Below the pieces are notes generated by a model. The model was not told the DNA's origin. It did not search any database and saw nothing but the letters and a program-made list of their open reading frames with translations. The position numbers and the translations under genes were made by a program. A DNA stretch of 23,265 bases from Streptosporangiaceae bacterium (lineage in GTDB: Bacteria > Actinomycetota > Actinomycetes > Streptosporangiales > Streptosporangiaceae): NCBI GenBank assembly GCA_030040475.1, contig JASHTQ010000234.1, positions 1 through 23,265 of the forward strand, read 5' to 3'. Positions 1 through 6,360 of this stretch are shown here, piece after piece (within the stretch, counting starts at the first letter, position 1; every line of letters begins with the position of its first letter).

Positions 1-1273
1 CCAGCGGCAGGCCGCGGGCGGCGAGCGCGTGCATCGGACCCTTGGCGTCGTGCAGGACCTTCGGGCACCCGGTGTCGGCCAGCCACGCGGCCAGGGCCCG
101 GTCGTCGTCCTCGGTGAGCTGCGTCGGGTCGAGGTGGGCACCGTGCCCGTCGGGAGCGGCGATGGCGACGCCCGTCAAGTTCCCCGTGCCACGGCCCCAC
201 GTGCCCGTGACTGCCACGCCCGCTCGTTCTGCCGAAGAATGGGCGGCCAGCCAGGCACCGACCTGATCGGGTCCGAGCAGGACGGCAACCACTTCGAAAG
301 CTGATTTTCCCGGCTCGCCCGCCTCCGGCGCGGCGACGGCCCCGTCGGAGCCGATCGCGCTGATCAGGCCGTGCGGCAGGGTCTGGTACAGGCGATCGCG
401 CAGGACGCGGAACTGGAGCGTGTCGAACAGCTGGTGGATCTTCTCCCGGTCCCAGGCGACCGGCAGCAGGTCGTGCGGCACCGCGCCGACCGTCTCCGCC
501 GGCAAGTCGGTGACCAGCTCGGTGAGCTGGCGGTTGCGCAGCACGCCGGCCAGGTGCTCGCGCAGCGAGTCGCCTGCCTTGCCCTTGACCTCGTCCACCC
601 GGTCGACGAGTGCGGCCAGCGAGCCGAACTCCGCGATCCACTTGGTCGCGGTCTTCTCCCCCACGCCCGGAATGCCGGGCAGGTTGTCGCTCGGGTCGCC
701 GCGGACGGCGGCGAAGTCGGGGTACTGGGCCGGCGAGAGCCCGTACTTCTCCAGCACGGCCGCCGGGGTGAAACGAGTCATCTCGGTGATGCCGCGGCGG
801 GTCATCAGCACCGTCACCCGGTCGGAGACAAGCTGCAGCACGTCGCGGTCGCCGGTGACGATGAGCACGTCCATGTCCTCGGCGGCGGCCTCGGTGGCCA
901 GCGTGGCGATGAGGTCGTCGGCTTCGTAGCCGGGCGCGGACAGCCGCCTGATGCCGAGCGCGTCGAGCACCTCGAAGATGAGGCTGAGCTGGCTGCGGAA
1001 GTCCTCGGGGGTCTCCCGCCTGTTCGCCTTGTACTCGACCCACTGCTCGTGCCTGAACGTCGGCTCGCCCCGGTCGAAGGCGACCGCGATGTGCGTCGGC
1101 CGCTCGTCACGCAGCACGTTGATGAGCATGGCGGTGAACCCGTACACCGCGTTTGTGGGCTGCCCCGTGGTGGTGGAGAAGTTCTCCACGGGCAACGCGA
1201 AGAACGCCCTGTAAGCCAGGGAATGACCGTCTAGCAGCAGCAACCGGTCCTGAACGGTTTCTTGTGACGCCAC
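1..1273 (-). CDS. polA: DNA polymerase I, N-terminal part (cut by window edge)
   Basis: This is the 5' end of DNA polymerase I, which processes Okazaki fragments and fills repair gaps. About 424 codons are present and the gene runs off the left edge. The 5' nuclease domain is complete: LLLLDGHSLAYRAFFAL at residues 11-27 carries the first metal-binding Asp, AVAFD follows near residue 67, then the acidic cluster in YEADDLIATLA and VTGDRDVLQLV, and the helix-3-turn-helix GDPSDNLPGIPGVGEKTA. The last ~130 residues enter the degenerate 3'-5' exonuclease region. GTG at 1273 is the only start in frame, because a TAG lies four codons upstream. The polymerase domain is outside the window. It follows the aldose epimerase on the same strand by 65 bases, separated by a strong hairpin. 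Identification is near certain. Confidence 0.96.
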   Translation of the reverse strand, partial: MASQETVQDRLLLLDGHSLAYRAFFALPVENFSTTTGQPTNAVYGFTAMLINVLRDERPTHIAVAFDRGEPTFRHEQWVEYKANRRETPEDFRSQLSLIFEVLDALGIRRLSAPGYEADDLIATLATEAAAEDMDVLIVTGDRDVLQLVSDRVTVLMTRRGITEMTRFTPAAVLEKYGLSPAQYPDFAAVRGDPSDNLPGIPGVGEKTATKWIAEFGSLAALVDRVDEVKGKAGDSLREHLAGVLRNRQLTELVTDLPAETVGAVPHDLLPVAWDREKIHQLFDTLQFRVLRDRLYQTLPHGLISAIGSDGAVAAPEAGEPGKSAFEVVAVLLGPDQVGAWLAAHSSAERAGVAVTGTWGRGTGNLTGVAIAAPDGHGAHLDPTQLTEDDDRALAAWLADTGCPKVLHDAKGPMHALAARGLPL

Positions 1274-1279
1274 CCATCG

Positions 1280-1285
1280 ATCCTA
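1280..1285 (-). promoter_or_regulatory. Possible -10 element of a leaderless polA transcript
   Basis: On the minus strand TAGGAT is followed by six bases and then the GTG start of polA. Actinobacterial -10 boxes of the TANNNT type, seven bases before a start codon, typically give leaderless mRNAs. No good -35 box is seen, because the hairpin at 1287-1320 occupies that space. The motif is short, so chance occurrence is possible. Confidence 0.35.
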
Positions 1286-1286
1286 T

Positions 1287-1320
1287 GGGCCGGACGGGGC
1301 ATGGTGCTCCCGTCCGGCCC
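1287..1320 (-). terminator. 12-bp perfect hairpin between the epimerase gene and polA
   Basis: GGGCCGGACGGG at 1287-1298 pairs perfectly with CCCGTCCGGCCC at 1309-1320 around a 10-base loop. It lies 19 bases after the epimerase stop and 13 bases before the polA start. There is no T-tract, as is common for actinobacterial terminators. It most likely ends the epimerase transcript, but it could also be a 5' UTR structure of polA. Confidence 0.65.
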
Positions 1321-1338
1321 GATGGGTCCTGCCGCGAG

Positions 1339-2712
1339 CTATGAAGAGAACTGGAAGATGGTGGTGGAGGTGAAGGTCGCGCCCGCGTCCAGCTCGGTGG
1401 ACGGGAAGTTGGGCTGGTTCGGGGAGTTCGGGAAGTGCTGGGTCTCGAACGTGTAGCCCGCGCCCTGCCGGTAGGTGTCGCCGCTGATGCCAACCAGCGT
1501 GCCGGTGAGGAAGTTGCCGCTGTAGAACTGCACGCCGGGCTGGTCGGTCCAGACGGTCAGCTCACGGCCGCTGGACGGGTCCCAGGCACGGGCGGCCAGG
1601 TTGAGACCGTCGGGGCCGGTGCTGGCGGGGGTCTGCGCATTCAGCACCCAGTTGTGGTCGTAGCCCTGGGCGATGAGCAGCTGGTTGTATCCGGGCGAGT
1701 TGTCCGGGGCGCTGACGTCATCGATCCTGGCGCCGATCGCGGTCCCGTTGGGGTTCGTAAAGTCGAACGGCGTGCCGAACACGCTGGCCTCGTAGCCGAG
1801 CGGGATCTGCGTGGTGTCGGTCGGGGTGTACTTGTCGGCGTTGATGTACACCTTCTGGCTGTAGGCCGAGCCCGCGGGCGAGTTCTCGCCGGCCAGGTTG
1901 AAGTAGCTGTGGTTGGTCAGGTTGAGGACCGTGTTGAGGTTGGACGAGTCGTTGTGCGCCGAGTAGTGGATGCGGTACTCGTTGTTGTTGTTCAGCGTGT
2001 ACGTGACGTCCACGGTGAGCTGGGCCGGGTAGCCGGTGCAGCCGTTCGGGCAGCCCGGGCTTCCCGCCGCGCCGCTGCTATCGCCGTTGGGGCTGACAAG
2101 CTGCAGTTCGACGCCGACCTCGGTGGCGTTGTCGATGACCTTGACGGTGCTCCAGATGTGGTTGCCGAAGCCGACGAGCCCGCCGTGCAGGCTGTTCACG
2201 CCGTTGTTGATGGGCACGGTGTAGGTGACCGGGCCGACGCCTGGCTGGTTCAGGGTGAACGTGCCCTTGGCGATCCTGTTGCCGTACCTGCCGATCGTCT
2301 CGCCGAAGTAGGGGCCGCCGTTGGCGGTCACCGGCGGGCTGACGTAGGTGACGTAGTCCTGCAGGGTCTTGAAGCCGAGGACAACGTCGGCGACCTGGCC
2401 GTTGGCGCCCGGCACGTCGATCGCCTGGGTGATGCCGCCGTAGGTCAGCAGGTCGATCTTCATGCCGTTTGCGTTCGTCATGACGTACCGGTAGGTCGGG
2501 GTTTCCTTGCCGGTGTAGGGCTCGACCGCGTCGCCGAAGAACTCCTTGGTAATGGACAGCGCGCCGTACCCTTGAGCCGGGCGCGTGCTGGCGGCGCTTG
2601 CCGCGACCGCCTGGCTGGCCGCTAGCGAGCCGCCGAGAGCCACCGCTACCGCAGCCGACAGGCCGATTACGGCAGGCCTGGACAGACGCCGCTGTCTTCC
2701 GTCCTCGCGCAT
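1339..2712 (-). CDS. Secreted aldose 1-epimerase (mutarotase)
   Basis: This 457-residue protein belongs to the GalM family, which interconverts the alpha and beta anomers of aldoses such as galactose or glucose. The family signatures are present: GRYGNRI (141-147), NSLHGG with His176, LTNHSYFNL with His268 (general acid), YDHNW with Asp352, and ETQHFPNSPNQ with Glu423 as the likely base. Residues 1-37 form an export signal: a basic start (RQRRLSRP), a hydrophobic stretch, then AVA before the mature region. The enzyme is therefore probably extracellular or lipid-free secreted; the RR pair could allow Tat export but the motif is weak. A CPNGC insertion at 221-225 might form a disulfide. ATG at 2712 is chosen over an upstream ATG because AAGGGAG sits just before it and the signal peptide begins there. 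A lac-operator-like site overlaps its promoter. Confidence 0.92.
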   Translation of the reverse strand: MREDGRQRRLSRPAVIGLSAAVAVALGGSLAASQAVAASAASTRPAQGYGALSITKEFFGDAVEPYTGKETPTYRYVMTNANGMKIDLLTYGGITQAIDVPGANGQVADVVLGFKTLQDYVTYVSPPVTANGGPYFGETIGRYGNRIAKGTFTLNQPGVGPVTYTVPINNGVNSLHGGLVGFGNHIWSTVKVIDNATEVGVELQLVSPNGDSSGAAGSPGCPNGCTGYPAQLTVDVTYTLNNNNEYRIHYSAHNDSSNLNTVLNLTNHSYFNLAGENSPAGSAYSQKVYINADKYTPTDTTQIPLGYEASVFGTPFDFTNPNGTAIGARIDDVSAPDNSPGYNQLLIAQGYDHNWVLNAQTPASTGPDGLNLAARAWDPSSGRELTVWTDQPGVQFYSGNFLTGTLVGISGDTYRQGAGYTFETQHFPNSPNQPNFPSTELDAGATFTSTTIFQFSS

Positions 2713-2747
2713 GTGCGCTCCCTTCACGAGAAGTGTCCAAGACCAAA

Positions 2748-2763
2748 TTGTGAGCGTTAACAA
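2748..2763. promoter_or_regulatory. LacI/GalR-type operator candidate upstream of the epimerase
   Basis: TTGTGAGCGTTAACAA is an imperfect palindrome with the central CG typical of LacI/GalR operators. With its flank (AATTGTGAGCG) it strongly resembles the left half of the E. coli lac operator. It starts 36 bases upstream of the epimerase ATG and touches the proposed -10 box, a good place for repression. The regulator gene is not in the window, and the effector sugar is unknown. Confidence 0.55.
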
Positions 2764-2789
2764 CATAAAAGTCACCCCTTATCGCACAA
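2762..2789 (-). promoter_or_regulatory. Possible promoter of the epimerase gene
   Basis: On the minus strand, TTGTGC (2784-2789) and TATGTT (2762-2767) are spaced by 16 bases in a locally AT-rich stretch. The -10 box overlaps the operator-like palindrome by two bases. The elements match the consensus only partly. The rest of the 2713-2899 spacer holds no other clear site. Confidence 0.4.
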
Positions 2790-2899
2790 AATATTGCAAG
2801 GGATCTTGCGCTGTCGGATATGTCCAGCGTGCGTGCGGTGTGCCCGCGGGCCGCGGCCCGTGGGAACCTGTAGAAGGACCGAGCGCAGCGGAGGTACGG

Positions 2900-3367
2900 A
2901 TGGATCAGGAGATCCTGGACAGGATCGTGGCGACCACGGTTGCCGAGGGCACGCTCGCCGACCGCATGGGAATCAAGATCCTTTCGGCCTCCGCTGCGCA
3001 GGTGGTGGGGACGATGCCGGTCGACGGCAACACCCAGCCGTACGGGCTGCTGCACGGCGGGGCGTCCTGCGTGCTCGCCGAGACCATCGGGTCGCTCGGC
3101 GCGGTCCTGCACGCCGGCCTCGACCGGGTCGTGGTCGGCATCGAGATCAGCGCCACGCACCACATGGGCGCGAGGGACGGGGAGGTCACCGGCGTCGCCA
3201 CGCTCGCGCATGGCGGCCGGACGCTGGTCAGCTATGAGATCGTCATCACTGACGCGGCCGACCGCCGCGTGTGCACGTCCCGGCTTACCTGCCTGATCAG
3301 GGACCAGGTTCCGGGAGAGTCCGGAAATGGCGTCGATCATCTGGGTAAACGGCGAGTTATCGGTTAA
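2900..3367 (+). CDS. Hotdog-fold acyl-CoA thioesterase, PaaI/YdiI (MenI-like)
   Basis: This 155-residue protein is a single hotdog domain that hydrolyses acyl-CoA thioesters. The core QPYGLLHGGASCVLAETIGS (46-65) carries the family HGG (52-54) and the catalytic acid Glu61. VVVGIEISATHH and the C-terminal CTSRLTCLI also line up with E. coli YdiI, a 1,4-dihydroxy-2-naphthoyl-CoA thioesterase of menaquinone synthesis. A MenI role is possible, but the family is broad and phenylacetyl- or other aryl-CoA substrates cannot be excluded. The ATG at 2900 follows GGAGG by five bases; the frame stays open upstream into the epimerase region, but no homology begins there. It is one of the few plus-strand genes and diverges from the epimerase. 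About 20 residues after the fold are an unremarkable extension. Confidence 0.9.
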   Translation: MDQEILDRIVATTVAEGTLADRMGIKILSASAAQVVGTMPVDGNTQPYGLLHGGASCVLAETIGSLGAVLHAGLDRVVVGIEISATHHMGARDGEVTGVATLAHGGRTLVSYEIVITDAADRRVCTSRLTCLIRDQVPGESGNGVDHLGKRRVIG

Positions 3368-3702
3368 TGATCGTGCGCTGATCATGCGCCGTCCGGCGGC
3401 CGACCCGGCTTTGCGCCATCCGGCGGCGGGTCGCTAACGTGGGACGGCGGACCCGGGGGGTCCAAGTAGACAACGTGCCGGCCGGGGAAGGCGGGCACGG
3501 CACCAACGGCCCCCCGGGTTCCGGCCCCCCGGGTTCCGGCCTCTCGGCTTGGCTCCGGCCTCTGGGGTTCCGGCCTCTCGGCTTGGCTCCGGCGCGCCGG
3601 CCCTGCCCGGCCTGGCCCTACCCAGCTCTGTCCGGCCTGGCCCGTCCGGCCTGGCCCTGCCCGGCTCGCGGCTTTCGGTGATTTTCGGGGGGTTGCCCGG
3701 AC
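3368..3702. repeat. GC-rich spacer with several short direct repeats
   Basis: This 335-base spacer lies between the ends of the convergent thioesterase and pdtaR genes. It holds a 16-base repeat TGCGCCRTCCGGCGGC at 3385-3400 and 3412-3427 (one mismatch). A perfect 29-base repeat occurs at 3531-3559 and 3565-3593 (period 34), preceded by two copies of CCCCCCGGGTTCCGG-like sequence. Three CCGGCCTGGCCC copies follow between about 3607 and 3656. An open 80-codon frame here (3439-3681) encodes only low-complexity Pro/Gly/Leu/Arg and is judged non-coding. The repeats are GC-rich and may fold into terminator-like structures for both convergent genes; no T-tract is seen. Confidence 0.6.
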
Positions 3703-4308
3703 TCAGGGTTGCGATGTTTCCGCGGGCATGTTCATGCTGCCCTCGATGACCGCCTCCGCCACCTTGCGCATCGTCAGGCGCCGGTCCATCGAGGTCTTCT
3801 GGATCCAGCGGAAAGCCTCGGGCTCGGTGAGCCCGTGCTGCGACTGGAGCAGGCCCTTGGCCCGGTCGAGCAGCTTGCGCACCTCAAGCCGCTCGCGCAG
3901 CGTGCCTATCTCCCCGTCGAGCGCCCGGATCTCGGCGAACCTGCTGACCGCCATCTCGATGGCCGGTATGAGGTCCGCCTTGGTGAACGGCTTGACCAGG
4001 TAAGCCATCGCCCCCGCGTCGCGTGCCCGCTCCACCAGTTCGCGCTGGGAAAAGGCGGTCAGGATAACGACGGGCGCGATCCGCTCGGCCGCGATCCGCT
4101 CGGCCGCGGAGATTCCGTCGAGCACCGGCATCTTGACGTCGAGGATGGCCAGATCCGGGTTCAGGCTGGTCACCCGCTCCACGGCCGATTCGCCGTCGCC
4201 GACCTCGGCGACGACCGAGTAGCCCTCCTCTTCCAGCATCTCCTTGAGGTCGAGGCGGATCAGCGCCTCATCCTCGGCGATGACGACACGCAACGGGTTC
4301 CTGGTCAC
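3703..4308 (-). CDS. pdtaR: ANTAR-domain response regulator (PdtaR-like)
   Basis: This is a 201-residue two-component regulator that acts on RNA rather than DNA. The receiver domain (8-122) is canonical: acidic patch AEDE at 10-13, phosphoacceptor Asp57 in ILDVKMP, Thr84 in ILTAF, and Lys106 in LVKPF. A helix leads to the ANTAR RNA-binding domain (about 137-190), with LLDRAKGLLQ and RKVAEAVI. In mycobacteria PdtaR is phosphorylated by the histidine kinase PdtaS, which is not in this window. ANTAR proteins bind paired-hexaloop RNAs to antiterminate. GTG at 4308 is used because the longer frame would begin inside the neighbouring tRNA gene, and this start gives the usual length of about 205. 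A 15-base tandem duplication at 4076-4105 encodes AAERI twice in the receiver domain; it looks tolerated. Confidence 0.93.
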   Translation of the reverse strand: MTRNPLRVVIAEDEALIRLDLKEMLEEEGYSVVAEVGDGESAVERVTSLNPDLAILDVKMPVLDGISAAERIAAERIAPVVILTAFSQRELVERARDAGAMAYLVKPFTKADLIPAIEMAVSRFAEIRALDGEIGTLRERLEVRKLLDRAKGLLQSQHGLTEPEAFRWIQKTSMDRRLTMRKVAEAVIEGSMNMPAETSQP

Positions 4309-4309
4309 G

Positions 4310-4338
4310 CTGACGAGCCTACCGTTGCCAGGTACATT
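4310..4338 (+). promoter_or_regulatory. Probable promoter of the tRNA gene
   Basis: CTGACG (4310-4315) and TACATT (4333-4338) are separated by exactly 17 bases, and a start near 4345 would precede the mature tRNA by about nine bases. The -35 box overlaps the 5' end of the divergent pdtaR coding region, so the two genes share a very short 45-base control region. Confidence 0.5.
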
Positions 4339-4353
4339 GTCATTCGTGCGTAC

Positions 4354-4427
4354 GCCCCGGTATGCCAATTGGTAGAGCACGCGGCCTCAAAAACCGTGCA
4401 GTGTGGGTTCGAGTCCCACCCGGGGCA
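4354..4427 (+). tRNA. tRNA with anticodon CAA (Leu by codon), short variable loop
   Basis: The 74-base gene has a perfect 7-bp acceptor stem (GCCCCGG / CCGGGGC), a T arm GTGGG-TTCGAGT-CCCAC, and the D-loop motif AATTGGTAG. The anticodon loop CTCAAAA (4386-4392) places CAA at 4388-4390. The discriminator is A, and CCA is not encoded. CAA would read the leucine codon UUG, but the variable region is only five bases (4398-4402), whereas tRNA-Leu normally has a long type II variable arm. The D stem is weak (three good pairs), and the anticodon stem has one G-U pair and a C-A mismatch next to the loop. It may be an unusual leucine tRNA, a non-translational tRNA-like gene, or a decaying copy. Its own promoter and terminator flank it, which suggests it is expressed. 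Confidence 0.8.
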
Positions 4428-4454
4428 CCCCGTGATCTCTCAAGACACGGAGGA

Positions 4455-4490
4455 CACCGCGAACCCTCATCGGGTCGCGGTGTTTTCCTT
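4455..4490 (+). terminator. Rho-independent terminator of the tRNA gene
   Basis: CACCGCG and ACCC (with one bulged A) pair with GGGT and CGCGGTG around a short TCAT-type loop, giving an 11-bp stem. It is followed directly by TTTTCCTTT. It begins 27 bases after the tRNA end. The T-tract is notable in such GC-rich DNA. Confidence 0.85.
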
Positions 4491-4581
4491 TCGGTCGAGC
4501 CACGGTGCCCGCGCGGCCTGATGCACACGGAAAGTGTCAACTTAACTCCATGTCGTGACGAATCCTGGTACTTTCCGTGAT

Positions 4582-4740
4582 ATGGACTCTACCGACAGTG
4601 ATAGCACGCAGGTCCCGCTTGCGCGGAGACTCCCTGTCGCCGCTGACCCGATTCGCAACGGTTGCCCGGTCTACCGGCGAGCGTGGGACTCAGGCGACAG
4701 GTGGGAGACGCCGGCCGGGGGGATAGGGATCCGGCCGTGA
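4582..4740 (+). CDS. Small unrecognised ORF before the HNH-like gene
   Basis: A 52-codon frame begins at ATG 4582 (a GTG at 4555 would add nine codons). Its product begins MDSTDSDSTQVPLARRL and contains no domain I recognise. Its TGA overlaps the GTG start of the next gene as GTGA, the arrangement of translationally coupled genes. No good ribosome-binding site is visible before either start. It may be a leader peptide, an upstream extension lost by frameshift, or chance. The 4491-4581 stretch before it is relatively AT-rich and could hold a promoter, but I cannot define one. Confidence 0.25.
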   Translation: MDSTDSDSTQVPLARRLPVAADPIRNGCPVYRRAWDSGDRWETPAGGIGIRP

Positions 4741-5234
4741 CGGCCGCCCGCCCCGAGGGCTGGGAATCCGCGCTCGGGGTCCGGGCCGATCCGGTGACCC
4801 TTACCGGATTCCAGCTCGCGCCCCAGCGGCCGGACGCCGCGACGCGCAGGCTCGTGCTCGCGCGCGACGGCTGGCGGTGTGTCTGCTGCGGCGTGTCCGT
4901 CATCGGGAAGCCCTACAGCCTCCAGCCCAGAAAGAGCATGAGCCAGGGCGGCGACAACTCGCCGTCGAACCTGATCACGGTCCTGGGACGCAGCGGGCAG
5001 CTGTGCTGCGGTCGTATTGAGTCCCGCCGCGACCCGGCCGACGAGGCGGCTGGCTTCTGGATCGGGCCCGGGGAGGAACCCCGCTCCGACCCCCGTTGCA
5101 TCCCGATCGCGCTTGCCAGCCCCGGAGGACCCCGGATCACGGTGTGGCTGACTCCTGACGGCCACTACAGCACCCAGACGCCGGAAGTGCGTCCCCGGCC
5201 AGGCCGGCCAGGCCGGCCAGCGCCTGGCGGATGA
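4737..5234 (+). CDS. HNH-nuclease-like protein with the key His replaced
   Basis: This 165-residue product has a core LARDGWRCVCCGVSVIGKPYSLQPRKSMSQGGDNSPSNLITVLG followed by CC-GRIESR, which matches the layout of small HNH endonuclease-like proteins common in actinobacteria and their phages. Cys48, Cys50, Cys51, Cys90 and Cys91 could bind zinc, and Asn79 sits at the expected N position. Where relatives have the first catalytic His (LQHR) this copy reads LQPR, so Pro64 probably abolishes metal-dependent cleavage. GTG at 4737 is chosen because AGGGA lies seven bases upstream and because the preceding small frame stops there with a 4-base overlap. An ATG at 4662 in the same frame is possible. 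The C terminus is a low-complexity RPGRPGRP tail. Function is unknown; it may be a relic of a mobile element. Confidence 0.55.
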   Translation: MTAARPEGWESALGVRADPVTLTGFQLAPQRPDAATRRLVLARDGWRCVCCGVSVIGKPYSLQPRKSMSQGGDNSPSNLITVLGRSGQLCCGRIESRRDPADEAAGFWIGPGEEPRSDPRCIPIALASPGGPRITVWLTPDGHYSTQTPEVRPRPGRPGRPAPGG

Positions 5235-5269
5235 TCGCGGCCTCCGACACGGTGTGACGGATTCCCGGC

Positions 5270-5284
5270 CCGGCCTCGAGCCGG
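5270..5284. terminator. Short hairpin between convergent genes (weak terminator candidate)
   Basis: CCGGC and GCCGG pair around a five-base CTCGA loop in the 51-base gap between the convergent HNH-like and PP2C genes. There is no T-tract and the stem is only 5 bp, so support is positional. Confidence 0.25.
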
Positions 5285-5285
5285 A

Positions 5286-6164
5286 TCACTCGGCGGTGTA
5301 CGCCTTAACGGACACGGTGGGCGTGTATGCGGGGTCCGGCGCGTCCGGCCTCGGATACGTGATCAGGACGACGGTGATGTTGTCGGCACCGCCGGCGTCG
5401 ATCGCGAACTGCACCAGCCGCACGGCGGTGCCGTGCGGATCGGTCAGCGCGGCCGACGTCGCCAGCCCGGCCAGGTCGGCCGCCTCGGGCAGGTAGTTCC
5501 ACAGGCCGTCCGAGCACACCATGAGGACCCCGGGACCCGGCGGCGAGAACCGCTCCACGTGCGGCGCGCGGTCGGGGTCGTCGGCCAGGTCGCTGGCGTC
5601 TCCGCCGAGCCACCGGGTCAGCACGTGCGCGTGCGGGGAGGCCATCGCGGTCGCCTGGTCGGCCAGGCCGGCCGCGATCATCCCTCCCGCGACCGAATCG
5701 TCCATGGTCAGCTGGCGCGACTCGGAGGCCGACCAGGCGAGCCAGTAGGCGCGGCTGTCGCCCAGCCAGCACAGGGTCACCTCGTCTGCGGTCGCGACAG
5801 CCGAGACGAACGTGGTGGCCGCCGTGTCGCCAGAGGGTCCCTGCAGCCCGGCGATCGTTTCCCGCGCCGCCTGCACCGCGGCCCGTGACGCCTCGGTCAG
5901 GTCCTCCCCCGCCTGCGCCGCGGCCAGCAGGCGCGGCACCGTGACCCGGGCCGCGGCGAGCGACGCCTCGTCGGGCCTGGCCGCAGTGGAGACTCCGTCG
6001 CAGACCACGGCTACCAGCACCGGGCCATTCGGGGTCTGCTGTGCCTCCAGCGCCATCGCGTCCTCGTTGCGGGCATGCCGCAACCCACGGTCGCTGACTC
6101 CGGCGGCGGCATCGAGGGCGATTTCGGCCCGGTCGCGCGACGGCGAGATGTCGATCATGTGCAT
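5286..6164 (-). CDS. PP2C-family Ser/Thr protein phosphatase (intact)
   Basis: This 292-residue metal-dependent phosphatase removes phosphate from Ser/Thr residues. All the PP2C motifs are in order: RNED (32-35), VVCDGVS with Asp56-Gly57, GDSRAYW with Asp136, CSDGLW with Asp219, and GADNITVVL with Asp261-Asn262. There is no membrane segment, so it acts in the cytoplasm. It is the last gene of the signalling operon, but it is separated from the upstream FHA gene by 196 bases that include AT-rich sequence, so it may also have its own promoter. ATG 6164 is preferred because GAGG lies nine bases upstream; ATG 6158 is an alternative. Its intactness contrasts with the gutted PP2C gene at 8307-8759, so it probably supplies the phosphatase function of this cluster. 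Confidence 0.93.
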   Translation of the reverse strand: MHMIDISPSRDRAEIALDAAAGVSDRGLRHARNEDAMALEAQQTPNGPVLVAVVCDGVSTAARPDEASLAAARVTVPRLLAAAQAGEDLTEASRAAVQAARETIAGLQGPSGDTAATTFVSAVATADEVTLCWLGDSRAYWLAWSASESRQLTMDDSVAGGMIAAGLADQATAMASPHAHVLTRWLGGDASDLADDPDRAPHVERFSPPGPGVLMVCSDGLWNYLPEAADLAGLATSAALTDPHGTAVRLVQFAIDAGGADNITVVLITYPRPDAPDPAYTPTVSVKAYTAE

Positions 6165-6360
6165 ACGTTAGTGCCTCGGAACGCCCCGGTTGTGCGCCGA
6201 TGCGCCATCGCTCACTTCCGTGTCGTGGACAACCCCTGAATCCGGGCCGGCCTGGTCCGTCGATCGCCTGGGACCACATGTTTCGGTCACGTGTTCGATG
6301 ATACGGCATATTCAGCAGAAAAGTAGTGCCTGACAGAGATTTTGCGGCCCTTTTGCAGTG
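6165..6360. other. Non-coding gap with possible promoter before the PP2C gene
   Basis: This 196-base gap follows the FHA stop. It is AT-richer than its surroundings near 6300-6360. On the minus strand TATCAT (6298-6303) could be a -10 box, but I see no convincing -35 box at 16-18 bases. No T-tailed hairpin is evident after the FHA gene. Confidence 0.35.

Noticed and set aside
2078..3385. 435-codon minus-strand frame covering the thioesterase and part of the epimerase
   Set aside because: It crosses a promoter region and two genes in wrong frames; no homology.
3385..3656. CRISPR-like array
   Set aside because: Only two copies of the 29-base repeat with a five-base spacer, and no cas genes.
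3439..3681. 80-codon low-complexity frame in the repeat spacer
   Set aside because: Product is a repeat of Pro/Gly/Leu/Arg dictated by the DNA repeats; no ribosome-binding site.
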